Source: Rhodobacter flavimaris (GTDB lineage Bacteria > Pseudomonadota > Alphaproteobacteria > Rhodobacterales > Rhodobacteraceae). From it: a stretch of 64,000 nt of DNA. The notes under the pieces are model-generated. The model saw only the letters and a list, made by a program, of their open reading frames with translations, did no database searches and was not told where the DNA came from. The position numbers and the translations under genes were made by a program. How positions within the stretch are numbered: the stretch's first letter is position 1; every line of letters starts with the position of its first letter. The DNA lies in the NCBI RefSeq assembly GCF_021378075.1, contig NZ_JAJUOS010000003.1, positions 62,001 to 126,000 on the forward strand, read 5' to 3'. Below, piece after piece: positions 37,115 to 44,180 of the stretch.

Positions 37115-37582
37115 TTACAGTGGCAGCAGAGTGGTCGACTTGATCTCTTCCATCGACAAAAGCGCGGTGACGTTGTGGATTTTCACCTCTGAAATCAGCG
37201 CCTGATAGAACTGATCGTAGGCGCGGGCGTTCTTGACCCGGACCTTAAGGATATAGTCGATGTCGCCAGCCAGCCGGTGCGCCTCGAGCACCTCGGGGCG
37301 GGCGCGCAGCGTGGCAAGGAATTTCTGCTGCCATTCGGCCTCATGCTCTGACGTGCGGATCAGCACGAAGAAACAGGCCTCAAGCCCAAGCGATTCCGCG
37401 TCCAGAAGCACCGTCTGCCGACCGATGACGCCAAGGTCTTTCATCTTGCGGATTCGGTTCCAGACCGGGGTCTTGGACGAGCCCACCTTGCGCGCGATCT
37501 CGTCCAGCGACTGGCTGGCGTCCTCTTGCAGGTGGGAGAGGATTTTTCGATCCATGTCATCAAGACGGACAGCCATCCGCAT
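37115..37582 (-). CDS. Lrp/AsnC family transcriptional regulator
   Basis: The 155-aa protein has an N-terminal winged HTH (LDDMDRKILSHLQEDASQSLDEIARKVGSSKTPVWNRI) and a C-terminal RAM effector domain. Two ATGs are possible (37582 and 37576). The second has a better-spaced AGGAG, so the true protein may be two residues shorter. It is divergent from the sulfate-reduction operon across 135 bases, and I infer that it regulates that operon, probably in response to a sulfur amino acid. An Lrp gene beside DUF2849-cysI recurs in Rhodobacterales. Confidence 0.9.
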   Translation of the reverse strand: MRMAVRLDDMDRKILSHLQEDASQSLDEIARKVGSSKTPVWNRIRKMKDLGVIGRQTVLLDAESLGLEACFFVLIRTSEHEAEWQQKFLATLRARPEVLEAHRLAGDIDYILKVRVKNARAYDQFYQALISEVKIHNVTALLSMEEIKSTTLLPL

Positions 37583-37669
37583 TTACTCCTCTTGGCGGGA
37601 AAATCGCTCCAAAGCTCGGGCAGGATAGAACAACGATCCTTATTCGCAAGGGTGTATGGCGAAAACAGG

Positions 37670-37686
37670 GGAAAATTTCCTATATT
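37670..37686 (+). promoter_or_regulatory. candidate operator and -10 element of the cys operon
   Basis: GGAAA-A-TTTCC (37670-37680) is a perfect short palindrome directly in front of TATATT (37681-37686), a -10-like hexamer about 31 bases before the DUF2849 start. Sites of this A/T-centred kind suit Lrp-family proteins. No good -35 is visible, in line with an activated promoter. Confidence 0.4.
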
Positions 37687-37717
37687 ACAGCACAGAAATC
37701 ACCTGCCGGAGGCCGCC

Positions 37718-38023
37718 ATGAGCCGCAAGTTCACGCCCAAAGTCGTTACCGCGAATGATCTGCGCGAGGGCTGCGTGATTTACATGACCGAAACCGGCTC
37801 CTGGTCGATGTATCACCACGAGGCCGAGCTGATCGAGGACGAGGCGATTGCCGAGCTGCGCCTGCTCAAGGCGCTTGGACAGGGCGACCGCATCGTCGGC
37901 GCCTACCTCGCCGATGCAAAGGCCGGTCCCAAAGGTCCCGAACCGATCCACTTCCGCGAGGTGTTCCGCACCCGTGGCCCGTCCAACTACGCCCATGGCA
38001 AGCAGGAGGCGGCAAATGTATAA
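37718..38023 (+). CDS. DUF2849 domain protein (sulfite-reductase operon)
   Basis: The 101-aa protein starts at ATG 37718 with GGAGG upstream (37709-37713). It shows the DUF2849 pattern: KVVTANDLREGCVIYMTETGSWSMYHHEAELIEDEAIAEL and VGAYLADA. It is small and soluble, with no known catalytic motif. In alphaproteobacteria it nearly always precedes the sulfite reductase gene, which it overlaps here by eight bases, so a role in assembly or regulation of that enzyme is likely but unproven. Confidence 0.88.
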   Translation: MSRKFTPKVVTANDLREGCVIYMTETGSWSMYHHEAELIEDEAIAELRLLKALGQGDRIVGAYLADAKAGPKGPEPIHFREVFRTRGPSNYAHGKQEAANV

Positions 38024-39677
38024 CTATTCCGACTTCGACGAGGCTTTTGTCCGCACCCGTGCCGCGCAGTTCCGCGCGCAGGTCGAGCGCCGCCTGGACG
38101 GCTCGCTGACGGAAGACGAGTTCCGCCCGCTGCGCCTGATGAACGGCGTCTATCTTCAGCTGCACGCCTACATGCTGCGCGTGGCCATCCCCTATGGCAC
38201 GCTGCGCGCTGACCAGATGCGCCAGTTGGCCCATATCGCCGAGACCTATGACAAGGGCTACGGTCACTTCACCACGCGCCAGAACATCCAGTTCAACTGG
38301 CCGAAGCTGACCGACCTGCCCGACATCATCGACGCGCTGGCCGATGTGCAGATGCACGCGATCCAGACCTCGGGCAACACGATCCGCAACGTGACCACCG
38401 ACGCCTTCGCCGGTGCCGCCGCCGATGAGGTCGCCGACCCGCGCCCGGTGGCCGAGCTGATCCGCCAGTGGTCCACCGACCATGCCGAGTTCCAGTTCCT
38501 GCCGCGCAAGTTCAAGATCGCGATCACCGGCTCGGCCGAGGATCGCGCGGTGATCCGCGCCCATGACGTGGGCCTTGAACTGGTCAAGCGCGGTGACGAG
38601 ATCGGCTTCAAGGTGCTGGTCGGTGGCGGTCTTGGCCGCACGCCCATGCTGGCCCCGGTGATCCGCGAGTTCCTGCCCAAGGCGGACCTGCTGCCCTACC
38701 TTGAGGCCATCGTCTCGACCTACAACCTGATGGGCCGCCGCGACAACAAGTACAAGGCGCGCATCAAGATCACCGTGTTCGAGAACGGCCTCGACACCTT
38801 CCGCGCCGCGGTCGAGGAAGAATTCGCCCGCATCCGCCCCGAGTTCTCGGGCGTGGACCAGGAAGTTCTGGCCGGGATCGAGGCGCAATTCGCCCCGCCC
38901 GCCTTCAAGAACACCCCCGTCGAGTTCTACGAAAAGAGCCTCGCGGTCGATCCGCTGTTCAAGGCCTGGGCAACGCAGAACCTGGCCGCGCATAAAGTCG
39001 AGAACCACGCCATCGTCACCGTCTCGATCAAGGAGCATGGCGCGACGCCGGGCGACGCCTCGGCCGATCAGATGCGCCTGCTGGCCGATCTGGCCGACCG
39101 CTACGGCTATGGCGAGCTGCGCATCAGCCATGAGCAGAACGTCGTGCTGCCTCATGTCGCCAAGGCCGACCTGCCCGCGATCCATGCAGAACTGCTGCGC
39201 GCCGGTCTTGCCACCGCAAACGTCGGGCTGCTCTCGGACATCATCGCCTGCCCCGGCATGGATTACTGCGCGCTGGCAACGGCCCGCTCGATCCCGGTCG
39301 CGCAGGAGATCGCCACGCATTTCAAGGCGCTTGGTCTTGAGGAAGAGATCGGCGGGATCAAGATCAAGATCTCGGGCTGCATCAACGCCTGCGGCCACCA
39401 CCATGTGGGCCATATCGGCATCCTCGGGCTCGACCGCGCTGGCGTTGAAAACTACCAGATCACGCTCGGCGGCGACGCCGGTCCGCTGGCCGCCATCGGC
39501 GAGCGCGCGGGCCCCGGCTTTGCCTATGACGAGGTCGTCCCGGCGATTGAGCGCATCCTGCGCGCCTATCTGGCGATCCGCGCGGGCCGCGAGGAAACCT
39601 TTATCGAGACCTTCCGCCGCCTCGGCCCCGCGCCGTTCAAGGAAGCCCTGTATGGCGAGGCCCGCGATGCTGCCTGA
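38016..39677 (+). CDS. cysI: ferredoxin-type nitrite/sulfite reductase hemoprotein
   Basis: The 553-aa product starts at ATG 38016, eight bases after AGGAGG at 38003-38008. It has both ferrodoxin-like repeats of siroheme reductases and the cysteine set that binds the [4Fe-4S]-siroheme pair: CPGMDYC (412-418) and CINAC (455-459). N-terminal motifs include YDKGYGHFTTRQNIQFNW. It reduces sulfite to sulfide with six electrons. No flavoprotein (CysJ) gene is near, so ferredoxin fed by the reductase at 40958 probably supplies electrons. It overlaps cysH by 11 bases. Confidence 0.92.
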   Translation: MYNYSDFDEAFVRTRAAQFRAQVERRLDGSLTEDEFRPLRLMNGVYLQLHAYMLRVAIPYGTLRADQMRQLAHIAETYDKGYGHFTTRQNIQFNWPKLTDLPDIIDALADVQMHAIQTSGNTIRNVTTDAFAGAAADEVADPRPVAELIRQWSTDHAEFQFLPRKFKIAITGSAEDRAVIRAHDVGLELVKRGDEIGFKVLVGGGLGRTPMLAPVIREFLPKADLLPYLEAIVSTYNLMGRRDNKYKARIKITVFENGLDTFRAAVEEEFARIRPEFSGVDQEVLAGIEAQFAPPAFKNTPVEFYEKSLAVDPLFKAWATQNLAAHKVENHAIVTVSIKEHGATPGDASADQMRLLADLADRYGYGELRISHEQNVVLPHVAKADLPAIHAELLRAGLATANVGLLSDIIACPGMDYCALATARSIPVAQEIATHFKALGLEEEIGGIKIKISGCINACGHHHVGHIGILGLDRAGVENYQITLGGDAGPLAAIGERAGPGFAYDEVVPAIERILRAYLAIRAGREETFIETFRRLGPAPFKEALYGEARDAA

Positions 39678-40416
39678 TATCGAACTGCGGGTTGCCGCGC
39701 TGAATGACCGCTATCGCCACCACGCGGCGGTCTCGGTCATGGAGAAGGCCCTAAAAGACGCCGATACGGGCGAGGTTGCGCTGGTTTCGTCCTTCGGGGC
39801 GGAATCGGTCGTGCTCTTGCACATGGTCTCGGTAATCGCGCCGGGCACGCCGGTCCTGTTCATCGACACGCTGATGCTGTTCCAGGAAACGCTGGACTAT
39901 CAGCGCGACGTGGCCGCCAGGCTGGGCCTGACCGATGTGCGCAACATCACCGCAAGCGAGGCTGCGCTGAAGCTGGATGACCCGGACGGGACACTGCACC
40001 AGTTCAACACTGATGCCTGCTGCAACCTGCGCAAGACCGTGCCGCTGGAAACCGCGCTCTCGGGCTTTGACGCCTGGATCACGGGCCGCAAGCGGTATCA
40101 GGGCGATACCCGCTCGACCATCGACTTCTTCGAGGTGGAAACCCCCACCCGCATGAAGATCAACCCGCTGGCGCATTGGGGTCGCGAGGATCTGGAGGAA
40201 TACATCGTCCAGAACCGCCTGCCCCGTCACCCGCTGGTCGCCAAGGGCTACCCGTCGATCGGCTGCGCCCCCTGCACCAGCCCCGTGAAACCCGGCGAGG
40301 ACCCCCGTGCGGGCCGCTGGCGCGGCCAGACCAAGACCGAATGCGGCATCCACTTCATCGGCGGCAAGCCGGTGCGCGTGAAGACCGACATCGAGACCGA
40401 GGAGAAAGTGGCATGA
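39667..40416 (+). CDS. cysH: adenylyl-sulfate reductase (thioredoxin-type), CysH family
   Basis: This 249-aa enzyme reduces adenylyl sulfate (APS) to sulfite. It carries the double-cysteine motifs that bind a [4Fe-4S] cluster: CC at 118-119 and CAPC at 200-203, plus the C-terminal active cysteine in ECGIH (C226). Those four cysteines mark it as an APS rather than PAPS reductase. Other core motifs are SSFGAESVVLLHM and DTLMLFQETLDY. I chose ATG 39667, seven bases after GAGG; an alternative ATG at 39652 would add five residues. It overlaps both neighbours. Confidence 0.92.
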   Translation: MLPDIELRVAALNDRYRHHAAVSVMEKALKDADTGEVALVSSFGAESVVLLHMVSVIAPGTPVLFIDTLMLFQETLDYQRDVAARLGLTDVRNITASEAALKLDDPDGTLHQFNTDACCNLRKTVPLETALSGFDAWITGRKRYQGDTRSTIDFFEVETPTRMKINPLAHWGREDLEEYIVQNRLPRHPLVAKGYPSIGCAPCTSPVKPGEDPRAGRWRGQTKTECGIHFIGGKPVRVKTDIETEEKVA

Positions 40417-40784
40417 GCGTGATCGTGCGTGACGACGGCTTTCATGCCGAGGACTGGGCAGGCGCGGTGGTCGAGCTTGCGCCCGACACCGATGCAGGCC
40501 AGTTGGCGGCACTGACGGCGGGTGCGGAAATGGTGCGCGTGGCTTTCCCGGCCTTCTCGGACGGTCGCGGCTTCACCCTCGGGCGGCGTCTGCGCGCGCT
40601 TGGCTTCACCGGGCGCCTGCGCGCCGCGGGCCATGTCATCGCGGATCAATACGCGATGGCGCGCCGCTCGGGTTTCGACGAGGTCGAGATCTCGGACGAG
40701 CTGGCCGCGCGCCAGCCCGAGGCGCAGTGGAAAGCCCGCGCCGACTGGCAGGCGCATGAATATCGTGCCCGCCTGCGCGGCTGA
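40413..40784 (+). CDS. DUF934 protein of sulfate assimilation
   Basis: The 123-aa product starts at ATG 40413, overlapping the cysH stop (ATGA). It matches DUF934: VRVAFPAFSDGRGFTLGRRLRALGFTGRLRAAGHVIADQYAMARRSGFDEVEI, a run of strictly conserved Arg and Gly residues. In proteobacteria it nearly always follows cysH or cysI. A helper role in sulfite reduction has been suggested for the family, but no biochemical activity is certain. It ends the coupled operon. Confidence 0.9.
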   Translation: MSVIVRDDGFHAEDWAGAVVELAPDTDAGQLAALTAGAEMVRVAFPAFSDGRGFTLGRRLRALGFTGRLRAAGHVIADQYAMARRSGFDEVEISDELAARQPEAQWKARADWQAHEYRARLRG

Positions 40785-40836
40785 TTGTCGCTTTTCAGCC
40801 TGAACGAGCCGGCTTAGAAGCCAATCCGAAGCCGAC

Positions 40837-40850
40837 TTGAGCCAAATCAA
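40837..40850 (+). promoter_or_regulatory. FNR-type box upstream of the ferredoxin-NADP reductase gene
   Basis: TTGAGCCAAATCAA matches the FNR/FnrL consensus TTGA-N6-TCAA at all eight arm bases. A -10-like TATTTG lies at 40874-40879, so a start near 40885 would be 41.5 bp from the box centre, the class II activator position. The fpr start is at 40958. Confidence 0.65.
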
Positions 40851-40957
40851 GGAATCTGCGCTCGGCGAAGAGGTATTTGCGGTGCATATTTACGCCGCCC
40901 CTTCGCAGGGCCCGCATCGCCCCGCCTCTCCGGGGCCTTTGACAAAACGAGATCGAC

Positions 40958-41770
40958 GTGACCCAGACCGCCACCATCCCTGCCCCCAAGCACCTGCCCG
41001 ACGCGCAGACCGTGACCGAGGTCAAGCACTGGACCGACCGGCTGTTTTCGTTCCGCGTGACCCGCCCGCAAACCCTGCGTTTCCGCTCGGGCGAGTTCGT
41101 GATGATCGGCCTCCTGGACGACCGCGGCAAGCCGCTGCTGCGCGCCTATTCGATCGCCTCGCCCGCCTGGGACGAAGAGCTTGAGTTCTACTCGATCAAG
41201 GTGCCGGACGGCCCGCTGACCTCGCGCCTTCAGCATATCGAGGTGGGCGACGAGATCATCCTGCGTCCCAAGCCCGTCGGCACGCTGGTGATCGACGCGC
41301 TGCTGCCCGGCAAGCGCGTGTGGTTCCTGGCCACTGGCACCGGCATTGCGCCCTTCGCCTCACTCATGCGCGAACCCGAGACCTACGAGAAATTCGAAGA
41401 AGTCATCATGATGCACACCTGCCGCACGGTCGAGGAACTCGAATACGGCCGCAAGCTGGTGGAGGATCTGGTGAACGATCCGCTGATCGGCGAGATGGTA
41501 GAGGGCAAGCTGAAATACTACCCCACCACGACGCGCGAAGAATTCCACCAAATGGGCCGGATCACCGACAATCTCAGCTCGGGCAAGGTGTTCGAGGATC
41601 TGGGCATCGCGCCGATGGACGCCGAGCACGACCGCGCCATGGTCTGCGGCTCGCTTGCGTTCAACAAGGACGTAATGGCGGTTCTGGAAAGCTTCGGCCT
41701 GCGTGAGGGCGCCAACTCGGAGCCGCGCGAATACGTGGTCGAGAAGGCCTTCGTCGGCGACGGCATCTAA
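40958..41770 (+). CDS. fpr: ferredoxin--NADP+ reductase
   Basis: The 270-aa FAD enzyme moves electrons between NADPH and ferredoxin/flavodoxin. It starts at a GTG. The FAD-binding motif RAYS (LLRAYSIASP), the NADP motif FLATGTGIAPFASLMREP and the MVCGSLAFNKDVMAVL segment are intact, and it ends in the VVEKAFVGDGI tail of the FPR subgroup A. It likely feeds the sulfite reductase. It follows a 173-base gap carrying an FNR-type box, so it appears to have its own oxygen-regulated promoter. Confidence 0.94.
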   Translation: MTQTATIPAPKHLPDAQTVTEVKHWTDRLFSFRVTRPQTLRFRSGEFVMIGLLDDRGKPLLRAYSIASPAWDEELEFYSIKVPDGPLTSRLQHIEVGDEIILRPKPVGTLVIDALLPGKRVWFLATGTGIAPFASLMREPETYEKFEEVIMMHTCRTVEELEYGRKLVEDLVNDPLIGEMVEGKLKYYPTTTREEFHQMGRITDNLSSGKVFEDLGIAPMDAEHDRAMVCGSLAFNKDVMAVLESFGLREGANSEPREYVVEKAFVGDGI

Positions 41771-41792
41771 GACCTGCCAACGTGCATATGAA

Positions 41793-41818
41793 AAAGGCCG
41801 CGATCGCTCGCGGCCTTT
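41793..41818. terminator. bidirectional terminator after fpr
   Basis: An 11-bp inverted repeat (AAAGGCCGCGA at 41793-41803, TCGCGGCCTTT at 41808-41818) with a TCGC loop is flanked by A-rich and TTTTG sequence. It separates fpr from the convergent alanine-rich protein gene. Confidence 0.85.
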
Positions 41819-41844
41819 TGTCGTTTCGGCAGCGCGGCCCGGGC

Positions 41845-42381
41845 TCAGAGTCCAAGCGCCGCGTTGACCTGCTCAATCGCACCCGAGACCAGGTCCGGGT
41901 TGGCGCGCGCACCCTCGACCACGGTCTTGAGCGCGGCCTTGCTTTCCTCGGCCAGCGCCGAGGTGTCGATCATCTCGATCACTTTGTCGGCGTCGAAGGA
42001 TTCGACTGTCAGCGCCTTGGCGGAGTCCATCGTCTCGCCCGCGCCTTCGACGGCTGCGGTTGCGGCGTCGGACGCGCCGGCTGCGGCGCTGTTGGCAGCC
42101 TCGGTCGCTGCAGCGGCGGCCTCTGTCGCGGCCTGATTGACGGCCTCGGCCGCAGCGTCTGCGGCGGCGTTCACGGCTTCACCAGCAGCCTGTGCGGCCT
42201 GGGTGGCGGCGGCGGCAGCATCGGCGGCCGCTTGCGCAGCGGTGTCGGCAGCGCTCGGCTCGGAGGCGGGCGCTTCAGTGGTGGCGGTTGCCTCGGGCTG
42301 CATTTCGGGCGAGCGGGTGAAATACCACGCCCCTGCCGCAACGGCAGCAATGGCAACGACCAGACCAAGAACCTTGTTCAT
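41845..42381 (-). CDS. alanine-rich, signal-anchored helical protein
   Basis: The 178-aa product starts at ATG 42381 (GGGAG upstream). A single hydrophobic helix (MNKVLGLVVAIAAVAAGAWYF) anchors or exports it. Residues ~40-125 are a nearly pure Ala/Glu/Thr repeat in an 11-residue-like rhythm (AAQAAADAAAAATQAAQAAG type), as in apolipoprotein- or LEA-like amphipathic helices. A soluble C-terminal ~50 residues (SFDADKVIEMIDTSALAEESKAALKT) look folded. Its function is unknown; surface-active or envelope stress roles are guesses. It is divergent from infC. Confidence 0.7.
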   Translation of the reverse strand: MNKVLGLVVAIAAVAAGAWYFTRSPEMQPEATATTEAPASEPSAADTAAQAAADAAAAATQAAQAAGEAVNAAADAAAEAVNQAATEAAAAATEAANSAAAGASDAATAAVEGAGETMDSAKALTVESFDADKVIEMIDTSALAEESKAALKTVVEGARANPDLVSGAIEQVNAALGL

Positions 42382-42528
42382 GCTTTTTCTCCCAATGTCG
42401 GGCACGGATCGTGCTCGTGGCCACCATATGGGGCTGATCCGCCCCGGGTGAAAGGTGCACAACACCCAGCTTTTCCCCCTAATCGGCAAGAATGCCGCCC
42501 GATGCGCCACCGCGCCCGGCGATTCCGG

Positions 42529-42557
42529 TTGAAAGCCGCACAACCCGGAACTATTTT
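42529..42557 (+). promoter_or_regulatory. sigma-70-type promoter of infC
   Basis: TTGAAA (42529-42534), a 17-bp spacer and TATTTT (42552-42557) form a good housekeeping promoter. Transcription should start near 42564, about 32 bases before the infC start. Confidence 0.65.
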
Positions 42558-42572
42558 GCGCGCCAATCAAAG

Positions 42573-42599
42573 ATGGCCACAGAAGGAACACAGCCATAG
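42573..42599 (+). other. eight-codon leader ORF overlapping the infC start
   Basis: ATG at 42573 opens a frame reading MATEGTQP and stopping at TAG 42597-42599. That stop overlaps the ATA start codon of infC (42596-42598), and the infC ribosome-binding site AAGGA (42583-42587) lies inside it. I see no strong ribosome-binding site for the mini-ORF itself, so translation is uncertain. Confidence 0.45.
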
Positions 42600-43135
42600 C
42601 CCGCAGACCGCACAACGCCCCGCCGCAACGCGACACCGGCCCCCGCGTCAACGACCGTATTCGTGCCCCCGAGATTCGTCTGATCGGCGCGGACGGCGAG
42701 AACGTCGGCGTGGTGACTCCCGCGCGCGCGATGATGATGGCCGAAGAGGCCGGGCTGGACCTCGTGGAGATCTCGCCGACGGCCGTGCCGCCGGTCTGCA
42801 AGATCATGGACTATGGCAAGTTCAAATACGAACAGCAGAAGCGCGAGGCCGAGGCCCGCAAGAAGCAACACATCATCGAGATCAAGGAAGTCAAATTCCG
42901 CCCCGGCACCGATACGCATGACTACGAAGTCAAGATGCGCTCGGTGATGAAATTCCTTGAAGGCGGCGACAAGGTGAAGATCACGCTCCGTTTCCGCGGC
43001 CGTGAAATGGCGCACCAGCAGCTTGGTCTGGAACTGCTCAACCGCGTCAAGGACGACGTGGGCGATGCCGGCAAGATCGAATCGATGCCCAAGCTCGAAG
43101 GCCGCCAGATGATCATGATGATCGCGCCAAAGTAA
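42596..43135 (+). CDS. infC: translation initiation factor IF-3
   Basis: The 179-aa protein starts at ATA 42596 (reading [19 protein letters not shown] after the start), eight bases after AAGGA. The next in-frame ATG, at 42725, would remove the N-terminal domain. Core motifs [49 protein letters not shown] and the C-terminal [11 protein letters not shown] are standard. Rare start codons (AUU or AUA) are a known device by which IF-3 limits its own synthesis. An eight-codon ORF ends exactly on this start. A strong terminator follows. Confidence 0.93.
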   Translation: MARRPHNAPPQRDTGPRVNDRIRAPEIRLIGADGENVGVVTPARAMMMAEEAGLDLVEISPTAVPPVCKIMDYGKFKYEQQKREAEARKKQHIIEIKEVKFRPGTDTHDYEVKMRSVMKFLEGGDKVKITLRFRGREMAHQQLGLELLNRVKDDVGDAGKIESMPKLEGRQMIMMIAPK

Positions 43136-43156
43136 TCGGCCGGCCGTCGCGAGTAG

Positions 43157-43186
43157 AAAACCCTCCCCCTGCGGGAGGGTTTTTTC
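43157..43186 (+). terminator. intrinsic terminator of infC
   Basis: AAAACCCTCCC (43157-43167) and GGGAGGGTTTT (43173-43183) form an 11-bp stem with a CCTGC loop, followed by more T residues. It ends the monocistronic infC unit. Confidence 0.9.
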
Positions 43187-43277
43187 TTGCGCGCTCGCCC
43201 AAGCGTGAGCAGCCGTGATTTGATCCCGCGGCATCGGGATGGGACTCTGCCCCGAACAGAAAACAGGAGCAGACCCG

Positions 43278-43880
43278 ATGACCACAAGACCCGCACCGAT
43301 GCTAAGCCGACGCGCCGCGATATTTGCGGGCGGCGCCGCCCTGCTCAGCCCCGCCCTTGCGCGCGCGGCGACGCAAGACACGCCCATGGCCCAGCAACCC
43401 GCCATCGTGGCCCCGGCTGAGCGGCGCAACATTTCGGCCTTTCGCCTAGTTGACTGGCGCGATCACTTCGACCGGCTCGACCGCGTCACGCTGATCGCCG
43501 ACACCCGCTCGCGCGCGCTGCATTACTGGGCCAAGGAAGGCGCGGATTACCGCCTCTACCCGACCTCGGTCCCGATGAGCGAGGAGCTGACCAAGCGCGG
43601 CTATACCGAGATCGTGCGCAAGCGTGTCGGCCCCGACTGGACGCCCACGCCCTCGATGCTCGAACGCGACCCGAGCCTGCACTACATGCCGCCGGGGCCC
43701 GACAACCCGCTTGGCACCCATGCGCTCTATCTGGACTGGCCCGCCTATATCATCCACGGCACCCATGACACCCGCAAGATCGGCCGAAAAAGCTCATCCG
43801 GGTGCATCGGTCTTTTCAATGAACAGATCGAGGAGCTTTACGCCCTCTGCCCGGCTGGAACGCAGGTCAAGATCATCTGA
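43278..43880 (+). CDS. L,D-transpeptidase (YkuD) with Tat-like signal
   Basis: The 200-aa product starts at ATG 43278 with AGGAG at 43265-43269. It opens with a twin-arginine-type signal (SRRAAIFAGGAALL, cleavage near ARA). The YkuD catalytic motif is intact: His160 in HGTHDTRKIGRKSSSG and Cys176 in SSGCIGLF. These enzymes cross-link peptidoglycan or attach proteins to it using a cysteine rather than the penicillin-binding serine. Next to the active site lies a short SSSGCIGLFN signature. It is a single-gene unit between infC and the sRNA region. Confidence 0.9.
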   Translation: MTTRPAPMLSRRAAIFAGGAALLSPALARAATQDTPMAQQPAIVAPAERRNISAFRLVDWRDHFDRLDRVTLIADTRSRALHYWAKEGADYRLYPTSVPMSEELTKRGYTEIVRKRVGPDWTPTPSMLERDPSLHYMPPGPDNPLGTHALYLDWPAYIIHGTHDTRKIGRKSSSGCIGLFNEQIEELYALCPAGTQVKII

Positions 43881-43909
43881 TCTGCCCCCGCGAATTCCGG
43901 TTTCGCACC

Positions 43910-44040
43910 CCCGAAAAATTAAAGCGCTGCGGGAGGGAGGCCCGCAGCGCATTCTCGGGACGGGACGAGGGAGAACGTCCTGGGTCCGCTTATCAGGTTC
44001 GTGCGGCTAGGCCGCAGTTCAGGGAGATCAGGAACCTGAT
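43910..44040 (-). ncRNA. candidate anti-Shine-Dalgarno small RNA under an FNR box
   Basis: On the minus strand, from about 44040 to 43910, three structured elements follow each other. The first is a 10-bp outer stem (44041-44032 with 44000-43991) holding a smaller hairpin TGCGGC-CTA-GCCGCA and an unpaired CTGATCTCCCTGAAC. The second is a hairpin GGACG/CGTCC (43980-43963) with loop TTCTCCCT. The third is a 10-bp GC stem (43950-43924) with loop CCTCCCT followed by TTTAATTTTTC, an intrinsic terminator. CUCCCU occurs in an exposed position in each. The promoter (below) fits. There is no ORF of note. Loops with C-rich anti-SD motifs are typical of trans-acting sRNAs such as CcsR in Rhodobacter. 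The identity is my inference. Confidence 0.7.
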
Positions 44041-44046
44041 AGCCTT

Positions 44047-44088
44047 CTGATACGGCTGGCTTTGTCCATTCTCTTTGACTTAGGTCAA
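44047..44088 (-). promoter_or_regulatory. FNR box and -10 element driving the candidate sRNA
   Basis: TTGACCTAAGTCAA on the minus strand (44088-44075) is a near-perfect FNR/FnrL site with symmetric arms TTGAC/GTCAA. TATCAG (44052-44047) serves as -10, putting +1 near 44040. The box centre is then 41.5 bp from +1, the class II activator position, and the predicted start is the first base of the first stem. The box is also 93 bases upstream of the divergent glycosyltransferase ATG, so it may affect that gene too. Confidence 0.65.
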
Positions 44089-44180
44089 TTGCCCCGCGGC
44101 GGCGCCTGCGACATTTTGGCAAGCGCCGGATCGCGCCGCTGCGCATTTGCGAATCCACGCCAAGGGTGCAAGGGTGCGCA

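Noticed and set aside
37866-39413. Long open frame on the strand opposite cysI
   Set aside because: It is a GC-bias shadow: no ribosome-binding site, unusual composition, and it lies wholly inside a clear siroheme reductase gene. Similar shadows oppose the M32 peptidase, pepA, dnaB/alr and tkt genes.
43924-43950. The GC hairpin as terminator of the L,D-transpeptidase gene
   Set aside because: On the plus strand it is followed by ATTCTCGGG and no U-run; on the minus strand it is followed by a U-rich tail, which suits the candidate sRNA.
43924-44041. Reading the same hairpins on the plus strand as a CsrA/RsmA-sponging RNA (AGGGA in the loops)
   Set aside because: Loops on the plus strand do carry AGGGA, but the U-run lies only on the minus-strand side of the terminal stem, the FNR box and -10 fit only the minus strand, and CsrA is rare in Rhodobacterales as far as I know.
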